NCBI GenBank assembly: GCA_900557175.1
Contig: USSL01000040.1
Location: 1-10,393 of the forward strand
Direction: 5' to 3'
DNA length: 10,393 nt
Source: an uncultured Eubacteriales bacterium
GTDB lineage: Bacteria > Bacillota > Clostridia > Lachnospirales > Lachnospiraceae
In this document: piece by piece, positions 1 to 5,668 of the stretch
How the letters are laid out: each line of letters starts with the position of its first letter
Position numbering within the stretch: the stretch's first letter is position 1
Made by a program: the position numbers and the translations under genes
Notes under the pieces: generated by a model
The model's input: the letters and a program-made list of their open reading frames with translations, nothing else
What the model was told of the DNA's origin: nothing
Databases searched by the model: none

Positions 1-37
1 CTCAATTGCCGAAGCCAATTTAATTGTTGGTTTATTT

Positions 38-334
38 TTAATAAGTGATAGAAGCACTGCTGACAGTTAAGCTTGAACCGGACAAATTCTTAATATAAAA
101 ATATCCGGTAACCTTGCTGCTTGGTGTGTAAGATACAGTTTTAGAACTTGTTGTGCCTGAATACAGGGATTTTGAAGTGCCTGTAGCGGCATTGTAAAAT
201 CCGATTTGCACTTTGGCACTGCGGTTAAATTTGCAGGTGAATTTAGCAGTCGTATTAGAGGCAATAATCATTTGTCCATTATTTGTTCCAAAATATTTTG
301 AAGTATTGTTAGAATTTGTAAATAATGATATTAA
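38..334 (-). pseudogene. 5'-truncated remnant of a small secreted protein
   Basis: The minus strand is open for 98 codons from just after an in-frame TAA (plus positions 335-337) to the stop at 38-40. The translation is rich in Ser, Thr, Gly and Tyr, with alternating beta-strand-like segments: KYFGTNNGQM, then CKFNRSAKVQIGFYN, then TGYFYIKNLSGSSL, ending SASITY. It looks like the carboxy-terminal beta-sandwich of an exported protein. The only ATG (at 271) falls inside this domain, has no Shine-Dalgarno and would give 77 residues with no signal peptide. Upstream of the TAA none of the frames I read shows a signal sequence before the sigma-factor gene. I therefore read it as a gene whose 5' end was lost when the neighbouring block was inserted or rearranged. 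It could instead be a short cytoplasmic protein started at 271. I do not recognise a named family. Confidence 0.55.
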
Positions 335-382
335 TTATGCATAACGGAGAAAATAAAAAAGTTTGAAAAAAAAGTCGGTAAT

Positions 383-412
383 TGGTCGAAAGCCGCTGTA
401 TATACATATATA
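383..412 (+). promoter_or_regulatory. possible promoter of the sigma-factor gene
   Basis: TTGGTC (383-388) and TATATA (407-412) are separated by 18 bases and lie about 50 bases before the TTG start at 464. The -10 region overlaps a 10-bp palindrome, TGTATATACA (397-406). The match to a housekeeping promoter is modest. An autoregulated ECF-type promoter could lie here instead, but I cannot identify one without related sequences. Confidence 0.3.
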
Positions 413-463
413 GGGAGAATTTTAATTAATAAAATATTCGTACGATGGGAGGGAAAAGTTTAA

Positions 464-1012
464 TTGAATGAGAATAATTTTGAAAATATGACTGTGCTTA
501 CAGAAGAAATATTAGAACAGCTAATGACATATTATGATCCGCGCTTTAATGCTGCAGGAAGACGCTTCCTTTATCCCTACGGAAATCAGGAAGATATTAA
601 AGATTGTATTCAGAAAACGTGGGAGTATGTATGGAAGCATTTTTCGGATTATAGGAAAGAGAAAGGAACATTTGAAGACTGGTGCTATATGATTTTTTAT
701 AGTCGGCTAAAAAATTGTAAAAACCACAATATACAAAAGTCAGAGAGATATAAAAGGCTCTATGAGGAGAGATTGATATTTGATTTTGATGCTGATGAGA
801 TGATTATGGCAAAAGAACGTTACCAAAAATTATTAGGTTATATTGAACGTTTGAAGGAACCTAAAAAAACGATATTTAAGAAAAGATTTTTGGAAGGAAA
901 GACTCCGATGGAGATTGCAGTAGAGATGCACATGATTATAAAAAAAGTCTATTATAATATTGATGAGGCTAAAAAGTTTATTAGGAGGTGTTTAGAGAAT
1001 GAAGAAGAATGA
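464..1012 (+). CDS. ECF-like RNA polymerase sigma factor (sigma-70 family)
   Basis: This 182-residue protein should direct RNA polymerase to a small set of promoters. Residues about 35-90 resemble sigma region 2: an acidic stretch (GNQEDIKDCIQKTWEYVWKHF) followed by a basic, aromatic one (WCYMIFYSRLKNCKN). Residues about 122-178 form a region-4-like helix-turn-helix: IERLKEPKKTIFKKRFLEGK, then TPMEIAVEMHM, then a second helix ending in FIRRCL. There is no sigma-1.1 or region 3 domain, which is the usual ECF layout and length. The start is TTG, chosen because GGGAGGG at 447-453 lies 10 bases upstream; the nearby ATG at 469 is in another frame and soon hits a stop. The 3' end overlaps the anti-sigma gene by 14 bases, so the two are translated together. 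The gene is very AT-rich. Family confidence is good; the regulon is unknown. Confidence 0.85.
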   Translation: MNENNFENMTVLTEEILEQLMTYYDPRFNAAGRRFLYPYGNQEDIKDCIQKTWEYVWKHFSDYRKEKGTFEDWCYMIFYSRLKNCKNHNIQKSERYKRLYEERLIFDFDADEMIMAKERYQKLLGYIERLKEPKKTIFKKRFLEGKTPMEIAVEMHMIIKKVYYNIDEAKKFIRRCLENEEE

Positions 1013-1754
1013 GTATGAGGAACATAAGGCTTTATTAGAGTGGATGAAAGAACTGGAACCGGAAGAACTTCCCAAGCGGGTAGAGAAGAAGATACACAGG
1101 AAGGTTATAAAAAAAATAAGAGCCGATCAACAGATAGAAAAGAAACATTTAAAAGTTCATAAATGTGCAATTGCGGCAGCCTCAGTGCTTGTCATTGTGA
1201 GTGGAGTGCCGATGGTAATGTATGCGGCAAGCAATCAGCATCTGTTTGGCGTGTTTGTTGATGATAAAAGGATGGAGGAGTATGCAGAAACGGAAAAAAT
1301 AGTAGGAATTCCGGCAGATGATGCATCAAAATTGGATGTTCCGGAAAGAATTATTGATAGCCAAATTGTTAATGAAAATAGTTTTGGTGATATAGATTAT
1401 TATTCATCTATTGTGGATGTTGAAATTAAAGAAAGTATTCCTGAAATGGTGATGGGACAGAGTGCAATGATAATTTTTAAAACTTCAAAAACGGATGGAT
1501 GGTTCTTGAAAAAAGGAGAGACGCTAGAAGTAAAATATAATATTGATGGTACATATAACTATGGTGATGGAACTGGAGAAGCTATGATATTTGGATATGT
1601 GGCAGATGGTAAATATTATGAGGTTGATAGTAAGAAAGATATAAATTTTACATTTCGACTGGAAGCGCCTAAAGATGGCATATACTATCCGACAATTCAA
1701 AATTCGGCAATAGGCTACATAAAAATTACAGACGGACAGGTAAATGTGCGGTAA
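999..1754 (+). CDS. membrane-anchored anti-sigma factor
   Basis: This 251-residue protein is predicted to hold the upstream sigma factor at the membrane. Residues 1-54 are a charged, mostly helical cytoplasmic segment rich in Lys and Glu, including LEWMKELEPEELP. Residues about 57-76 form one membrane segment (AIAAASVLVIVSGVPMVMYA). The remaining 175 residues would lie outside. Their last part (GWFLKKGETLEVKYNIDG, then IFGYVADGKYYEV, then DGIYYPTIQNSA) reads as a beta-sandwich of the type attached to clostridial anti-sigma and sensor proteins. No zinc-binding HxxxCxxC motif is present. AGGAGG at 983-988 lies 10 bases before the ATG, inside the sigma gene, and the genes overlap by 14 bases. 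The function is inferred from gene order and topology; I cannot name the ectodomain family with certainty. Confidence 0.75.
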   Translation: MKKNEYEEHKALLEWMKELEPEELPKRVEKKIHRKVIKKIRADQQIEKKHLKVHKCAIAAASVLVIVSGVPMVMYAASNQHLFGVFVDDKRMEEYAETEKIVGIPADDASKLDVPERIIDSQIVNENSFGDIDYYSSIVDVEIKESIPEMVMGQSAMIIFKTSKTDGWFLKKGETLEVKYNIDGTYNYGDGTGEAMIFGYVADGKYYEVDSKKDINFTFRLEAPKDGIYYPTIQNSAIGYIKITDGQVNVR

Positions 1755-1980
1755 CATATGTACAGCAGATGCCGCAGTTTTACAGATAAAAAGTATAACA
1801 AAATTATAGAATTGAAATTATACAGAATGTCTTTTTAAAGCCTGAAAACGGTCGATGTACAGAGCTATTACAGAAATTACAGATTTAAAAATAACAGAAG
1901 ATACAAAATTTTTATTGGGTATAATGCGAATATCCTTTTTGTGAAGTATATGGTAGACTTGAGATGTCTTGAAATAAGAT

Positions 1981-1998
1981 TTTTATTTGCAAATAAAA
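1981..1998. promoter_or_regulatory. perfect 18-bp palindrome, candidate operator
   Basis: TTTTATTTGCAAATAAAA is its own reverse complement over all 18 bases and lies 76 bases before the exported-protein ATG. It covers the space between a possible -35 (TTGAAA, 1969-1974) and -10 (TAAAAT, 1994-1999). A dimeric DNA-binding protein could bind here. As RNA it has too little loop to make a good terminator. AT-rich sequence makes chance palindromes more common, which lowers my confidence. Confidence 0.4.
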
Positions 1999-2013
1999 TA
2001 TACAATTCATAAA

Positions 2014-2044
2014 AAGGAGGGCAGTGTGGGACGGTAACATTTAG
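2014..2044 (+). promoter_or_regulatory. orphan ribosome-binding site with a possible leader mini-ORF
   Basis: AAGGAGGG at 2014-2021 is as strong a Shine-Dalgarno as any in the window, yet no long frame follows. Starting from GTG at 2024 it could make only MWDGNI before TAG at 2042-2044; from GTG at 2026 it makes three residues. The true site for the downstream gene is a second AGGAGG at 2061-2066. It may be a leader peptide, a ribosome standby site, or the relic of a lost gene start. Confidence 0.3.
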
Positions 2045-2074
2045 AAAATAATAAAATTTCAGGAGGAGATACAT

Positions 2075-2533
2075 ATGTTAAAAAGAAAAATATTCGCATT
2101 ATCCGCAGCTGCGGTAATGATGTTGTCAGGTTCTACAGTGGCATTTGCAGGGAACACAGGTGATACAAACTATGATTTTAGTGTCAGTGCATTTAATTAT
2201 GATACAAGGACACCAAAAAGAGATAAATTGGATAAGACAGCAGTATATGTTTATGTGACATACCTGCAAGATAACAGTTCAGTTAATGTACGGGCATTGG
2301 GAATGGCCAACGATAAAGGAACTAACTTGACAGAAAATGGAACAACGGGGAGTTTAACTGATCATGTAATTTGTCGTTCTGGTATTCAGTATTCTGTACA
2401 TAGCCAAATTTATGAAAAAGGGCATCGGACTGCCGCAGTAGCTTTTCAAAGTAAAAATGCGATTCAGCGAGAAACAGTCAAAGGTAAATGGAGTCCTGAT
2501 AGTACAAGGACATATACACATGCATGGAATTAG
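2075..2533 (+). CDS. small exported protein with C-terminal WSPDS motif, unknown function
   Basis: This 152-residue protein starts with a clear Sec signal peptide: basic MLKRK, a hydrophobic core, and an AFA cleavage site after residue 25. The mature part is about 127 residues, Thr/Ser/Asn/Tyr-rich, with strand-like patterns such as TAVYVYVTYLQD and SVNVRALGMAND. It has one cysteine (in ICRS) and a tail GKWSPDS at 137-143. I recall similar small secreted Firmicutes proteins with a G-x-WSPDS-like end, and the general design resembles DUF2712 or lactococcin-972-type proteins, but I cannot assign a family. AGGAGG at 2061-2066 lies 8 bases before the ATG. It sits between a sigma/anti-sigma pair and an ABC transporter, so it may be the exported product or effector of this cluster. 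Codon use is AT-rich like the sigma genes. Confidence 0.7.
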   Translation: MLKRKIFALSAAAVMMLSGSTVAFAGNTGDTNYDFSVSAFNYDTRTPKRDKLDKTAVYVYVTYLQDNSSVNVRALGMANDKGTNLTENGTTGSLTDHVICRSGIQYSVHSQIYEKGHRTAAVAFQSKNAIQRETVKGKWSPDSTRTYTHAWN

Positions 2534-2544
2534 CAATGATTTAT

Positions 2545-2570
2545 GCCTGCCGGATATTAAGCCGGCAGGC
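2545..2570 (+). promoter_or_regulatory. intercistronic GC-rich hairpin (attenuator or mRNA stabiliser)
   Basis: GCCTGCCGG (2545-2553) pairs perfectly with CCGGCAGGC (2562-2570) around an 8-base loop, starting 11 bases after the stop of the exported-protein gene. No T-tract follows, so it is not a standard rho-independent terminator. It would be expected to slow polymerase or protect the upstream message from 3' decay, giving more exported protein than transporter. The next ribosome site lies 15 bases downstream. Confidence 0.6.
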
Positions 2571-2599
2571 AATCTTAGATTGTAAGGGGGAATGTATGT

Positions 2600-3325
2600 A
2601 TGAAAAGAAGATTTTTAGTTTGCTCAATATGTGCAGTGCTGCTTCTTTCGGGCTGTGCTAAGGAAGGGAATATGATTGATATTTCTCAGAAGGATATGCA
2701 GGAAGCACAGATGAACCAAAAGGACAATGAGGCAGTTTGTTTAGAAGGGCTTGCAGATTTCGAGACAGGCGGTGAGATGACATACGAGCTTATCGATGCA
2801 TGGGTGACAAGTCAACCGGGGGCAGACGGTATAGATACCGGTAAGATTGATGAATACTCCTATGTTTATATGGAAAAAACAGGAACAGATGCTGTCAGCT
2901 ATCCGGCTTATTTTAAAGATGCAAATAAGACTGAATTTATCGACGGCTGCAAAATGCTTGTCTGTAAAATCAGGGTAACAAATATCAATGCTGTAAGCAA
3001 ACAAAAAGATTATTACAAAAATCCGTATGTATTTAGCGCAGGGGGACTTTTTTTAAATTATATGGATGAAAACTCAAAGAGCGCTAATTTTCAGTATAAA
3101 AATATAGATTATTACAGTCTGAAACAGGATAATGAGCATCTTTGGGATACATATGAATTAAAGCCGGGGGAAAGTCTGACTTATGAAGTCGGCTTTATTG
3201 TCGGGGACAGTTATTTGGAGGAAGATTCAGGGCAGCTTGTGCCTTTTGATATAGAGAAGGTGTGTCTGGGAGGTTCAGCAGTAAAGGAGGACACCGTTTA
3301 TAAGGTTGAATGGAGGGAATCGTAG
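2600..3325 (+). CDS. membrane lipoprotein of unknown function
   Basis: This 241-residue protein has a lipoprotein signal: MKRR, a hydrophobic core, and the lipobox LLSGC with the lipidated Cys at residue 19. It should be tethered to the outer face of the membrane. The body is acidic, with strand-like segments (MLVCKIRVTNINA, then a loop, then KPGESLTYEVGFIVGD). That pattern recalls extracellular immunoglobulin-like domains of the DUF4352 or DUF5028 type, but I make no firm assignment. AAGGGGGAA at 2584-2592 lies 7 bases before the ATG; ATGs at 2592 and 2596 are out of frame. The stop is one base before the GTG of the first permease. Its position suggests a partner, sensor or immunity protein for the ABC transporter. 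G+C is intermediate between the AT-rich left genes and the rest. Confidence 0.65.
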   Translation: MKRRFLVCSICAVLLLSGCAKEGNMIDISQKDMQEAQMNQKDNEAVCLEGLADFETGGEMTYELIDAWVTSQPGADGIDTGKIDEYSYVYMEKTGTDAVSYPAYFKDANKTEFIDGCKMLVCKIRVTNINAVSKQKDYYKNPYVFSAGGLFLNYMDENSKSANFQYKNIDYYSLKQDNEHLWDTYELKPGESLTYEVGFIVGDSYLEEDSGQLVPFDIEKVCLGGSAVKEDTVYKVEWRES

Positions 3326-3329
3326 CGTG
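3312..3329 (+). promoter_or_regulatory. ribosome site that fixes the GTG start of permease 1
   Basis: GGAGGG at 3312-3317 lies inside the end of the lipoprotein gene and is 9 bases before GTG at 3327-3329. The longer frame from TTG at 3306 would place this site inside the coding region and has no site of its own. Confidence 0.65.
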
Positions 3330-4172
3330 AAGAAGGCGTTAAAAATAGAATTTCAAAAGCTGAAGGCTTCAAGGCTGTTTTGGATGGCGCTTACTGTCGG
3401 AATTGTCATCGGCGGATTACAGGTATTTAATAATATGACATGGGTAAATCATGTGCTTAAATATAGCCATGATGATGTTCACCCAAGAGGCTTGTCAGGT
3501 ATATCACTTTTAATCCGGTGGATTGGCTCGGACAACTATACGGTGCTTGGACGGCTGTTTTTTATGCTTCTGCCGCTTTTGGCGGCGATGCCCTATGGCA
3601 CTTCAAGTTTCAGAGAATATAAAAGCGGCTATGCTTTTCAGCTAATCAGCCGCTGCGGAAAGAAAAAATATACAGCGGCAAAGCTTATTGTGACCTTTGT
3701 ATCGGGAGCGGCCGTTATTGGTGTGCCGATGCTTTTAAATTTGATGCTTAATGCGATGGTGTGCCCTTTGGGAAGCGTTCATGTCGTTTCGATGGTTGGT
3801 GTTTGGCAGGGCAGCTTTTTCTCGGAATTATTTTATACACAGCCGGCAGTTTATATGATTTTGCAGCTTTTGCTTGGTATGGCGTGGGGCGGCGTATGCG
3901 CGCTGATGGCGCTGATGTATAGCAGTTTTTTAAAAAACAGTATTATGATTATCATTGCGCCTGAGATGACGATGATTGTGCTGGAGGTGCTTACGACGAG
4001 AATCCGGCGGCTGTTTGATTTTAAGTCACTGGAACTTTCACCGTTTAGTCTGATGCAGAGTATTACTTTTAATCCGAATCCGGAATGGATTGTAGGCATT
4101 TATCTGCTCGGCTTTACCGTGATTATATCGGCAGTTTACTGGAAACGGGGGATGAAGCGTGAAGGTATTTAA
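3327..4172 (+). CDS. ABC transporter permease 1 (ABC-2-like)
   Basis: This roughly 281-residue membrane protein has about six hydrophobic segments: near residues 17-34, 75-92, 119-140, 175-200, 205-222 and 255-275. The amino end KALKIEFQKLKASRLFW is typical of ABC-2 permeases of peptide, bacteriocin-immunity or antibiotic exporters: a short basic helix leading into the first membrane span. A large outer loop lies between spans 1 and 2. No nucleotide-binding site is present, so it needs the ATPase encoded downstream. The GTG start was chosen for its ribosome site. The 3' end overlaps permease 2 by 14 bases, which suggests that the two are made in equal amounts and pair as a heterodimer. The substrate cannot be read from the sequence. 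Confidence 0.75.
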   Translation: MKKALKIEFQKLKASRLFWMALTVGIVIGGLQVFNNMTWVNHVLKYSHDDVHPRGLSGISLLIRWIGSDNYTVLGRLFFMLLPLLAAMPYGTSSFREYKSGYAFQLISRCGKKKYTAAKLIVTFVSGAAVIGVPMLLNLMLNAMVCPLGSVHVVSMVGVWQGSFFSELFYTQPAVYMILQLLLGMAWGGVCALMALMYSSFLKNSIMIIIAPEMTMIVLEVLTTRIRRLFDFKSLELSPFSLMQSITFNPNPEWIVGIYLLGFTVIISAVYWKRGMKREGI

Positions 4173-5016
4173 GCTGGCAGTACTGGATATTTTTCAGGGG
4201 ACATGGCTGAAGCTGAGATATCTGATTTTTATCGTTGTATTGTTAATGGTTTTTGGAAATTTTCAGAGCACGATGGATGCTTATATGGCAATATCGGGCG
4301 ATGCCCGGCTGACGCTTACAGACAGTCTTGCTTTTGTGTGTCAGGGTATTGCTCCGGCATCGGGAAATGCCGGTATGGAGAGTTTTGTGATGCCGGTGAC
4401 ATGGCTGCTTTTTATGATGCTTCAGCTTTTAATACCGCTGGATCATCCGGTACATAGCATGGAACTGTGGGGCAGTCAATATATTGTACGTACAGGGCGG
4501 CGGTCATGGTGGCTTAGTAAGTCTATTTATACTTTGGCGGTGAATCTTCTGTCTTTCGGAATTTATCTTTGTACGGCGATATTGTTTTGTGCGGCTCATA
4601 GTATAAGCCTGACAATGGACGGAAATGCAGGCTTTTATAAAACGCTGTTTGGCGCGGTGGATTTAAGTAATTTTCAGATGCTGTCTGTATCGGAAAATGT
4701 ACTTTTACTTATTATATTACCTTTGTCGGCGATTTGTGCCATGAGTATGATACAGCTTTTTATAGCTGTGTGGTTTCATCCGATTGCCGCTTATTTGGTA
4801 ACAGTGAGCCTTTTAGTGCTGTCAGCTTTTTTCAGACAGCCGTGGCTTTTGGGAAATCACGGAATGGCGATCCGGTCGGCAATGATTGACAGTGGCGGTA
4901 TTGCGCCGCATACGGCAGTTTTATGGTGCGCCATTTTTTATCTTACTGCCTTTTTTGCCGGATTTATATGGATCAGAAAAAAGGATATGTCGGGACTTAA
5001 AAAGGAGGAGACGTAA
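4159..5016 (+). CDS. ABC transporter permease 2
   Basis: This 285-residue membrane protein begins at a GTG inside the end of permease 1, after GGGGGA at 4147-4152. Hydrophobic segments lie near residues 19-35, 78-95, 121-147, 180-200, 203-222 and 250-270. It ends in a basic/acidic tail, WIRKKDMSGLKKEET. It shares topology with permease 1 but little obvious sequence, as in heterodimeric exporters. A segment after span 2 (YIVRTGRRSWWLSKSIY) matches the coupling-helix region of ABC-2 permeases, with arginines facing the ATPase. The stop overlaps the ATPase start as TAATG. Function as a transporter half is well supported by context; the substrate is unknown. Confidence 0.75.
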   Translation: MKVFKLAVLDIFQGTWLKLRYLIFIVVLLMVFGNFQSTMDAYMAISGDARLTLTDSLAFVCQGIAPASGNAGMESFVMPVTWLLFMMLQLLIPLDHPVHSMELWGSQYIVRTGRRSWWLSKSIYTLAVNLLSFGIYLCTAILFCAAHSISLTMDGNAGFYKTLFGAVDLSNFQMLSVSENVLLLIILPLSAICAMSMIQLFIAVWFHPIAAYLVTVSLLVLSAFFRQPWLLGNHGMAIRSAMIDSGGIAPHTAVLWCAIFYLTAFFAGFIWIRKKDMSGLKKEET

Positions 5017-5447
5017 TGGAGATTGTACTTGATCATGTGTCTAAAAAAATAAAAAATAATCTTGTGCTTGATAATTTGAACCAAACGTTTAAAAGTGGTT
5101 ATATTTACGGCCTGAAAGGGTATAATGGTTCAGGAAAAACGATGCTTTTAAGGCTTTTATGCGGTCTGATTCATCCGACACAGGGAAATGTATCTATTGA
5201 CGGCAGGGTGCTTGGGAAGGACATGGATTACCCGCCTTCAGTTGGAATGCTTATTGAAAATCCGGCGTTTCTTGAAAATTTCAGTGCTTTTAAAAATTTG
5301 AAAATGATAGCGTCGCTGAATCATGTTGTGGATGATGCACAGATTAAAGCCTGTCTTGATGATGTCGGTCTGAAAGAAAGTATGAACACGAAGTATAAAA
5401 AGTTTTCGCTTGGCATGAAGCAGCGGCTTGCATTGCGGCGGCGATAA
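5016..5447 (+). CDS. ABC transporter ATPase, N-terminal part (frame broken)
   Basis: These 143 codons cover the first two thirds of an ABC ATPase: Walker A GYNGSGKT at residues 35-42, the Q-loop region VGMLIENPAFL at 76-86 (Glu where Gln is usual, as in many bacteriocin and antibiotic-resistance exporters), and the signature SLGMKQR at 131-137. After LAL the frame reads RRR and stops at 5445-5447. If one base is re-read after the TTG codon (-1), the text becomes LAAAIMESPKLLILDEP, exactly as expected for the family. So one base, probably a G in TTGGCGGCGG, is missing, or the ribosome shifts. Walker B and the H-loop are in the next frame. Alone this part cannot hydrolyse ATP. It could be a true mutation, a sequencing error, or a split gene translated by TAATG coupling. 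Confidence 0.75.
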   Translation: MEIVLDHVSKKIKNNLVLDNLNQTFKSGYIYGLKGYNGSGKTMLLRLLCGLIHPTQGNVSIDGRVLGKDMDYPPSVGMLIENPAFLENFSAFKNLKMIASLNHVVDDAQIKACLDDVGLKESMNTKYKKFSLGMKQRLALRRR

Positions 5448-5668
5448 TGGAAAGTCCGAAGCTTCTTATTTTGGATGAACCGACGAATGCCCTTGATAAG
5501 GAGGGGGTGCGTATGGTGTCGGAGCTTATTAAGAAAATGAAGGACGAACAGAGAATTATTGTGATTGCATCTCATGAGCAGGATTTTTTAAACGATGCAG
5601 CCGATGTCGTTTTCGATATTGAGAACGGAAAAATCAGACAGGCAGGTGAAGAAGATGCGGTCAGCTAA
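5447..5668 (+). CDS. ABC transporter ATPase, C-terminal part (frame broken)
   Basis: This 73-residue frame continues the ATPase: Walker B LLILDEP at residues 6-12, D-loop NALD at 14-17, and the switch histidine in IASH at 43. It ends in FDIENGKIRQAG, a usual carboxy terminus. The ATG overlaps the stop of the first part as TAATG, but no Shine-Dalgarno precedes it, so independent starts would rely on reinitiation. Joined by a -1 shift, the two parts give about 217 residues, a normal length for this class. The 3' end overlaps the next gene by 14 bases. Confidence 0.7.
   Translation: MESPKLLILDEPTNALDKEGVRMVSELIKKMKDEQRIIVIASHEQDFLNDAADVVFDIENGKIRQAGEEDAVS

Larger units (their letters stand above)
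1755..2074 (+). promoter_or_regulatory. 320-base AT-rich regulatory gap before the exported-protein gene
   Basis: No credible gene is present. The first part holds six TACAG words at 1761, 1781, 1821, 1858, 1869 and 1878. A perfect TATAAT sits at 1920-1925 with no good -35 box. TTGAAA at 1969-1974 could be a -35 box followed 19 bases later by TAAAAT at 1994-1999. The second half holds a perfect 18-bp palindrome (1981-1998) and an orphan ribosome site (2014-2021). The nine-base word CGGTAACAT occurs at 1749-1757 and again at 2032-2040. No rho-independent terminator follows the anti-sigma gene, so readthrough from the sigma operon is possible. Confidence 0.45.

Noticed and set aside
4..20. Small inverted repeat with a UUCG-type loop on the minus strand, possible terminator for the remnant gene
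   Set aside because: The stem has a bulge and only about six pairs, and the T-tract that would follow on the minus strand is beyond the window.
1758..1838. 26-codon plus-strand frame starting MYSRCRSF
   Set aside because: No ribosome site and no recognisable features; the frame sits in AT-rich repeat-bearing spacer.
1877..2074. 65-codon minus-strand frame in the gap, hydrophobic
   Set aside because: No ribosome site, and its Leu/Phe/Tyr-rich text is what AT-rich non-coding DNA gives.
5396..5402. T AAA AAG as a slippery site to explain the ATPase frame break
   Set aside because: A -1 shift here would replace the signature motif SLGMKQR with unrelated residues. The restoring shift must occur after the motif, near 5434-5440.
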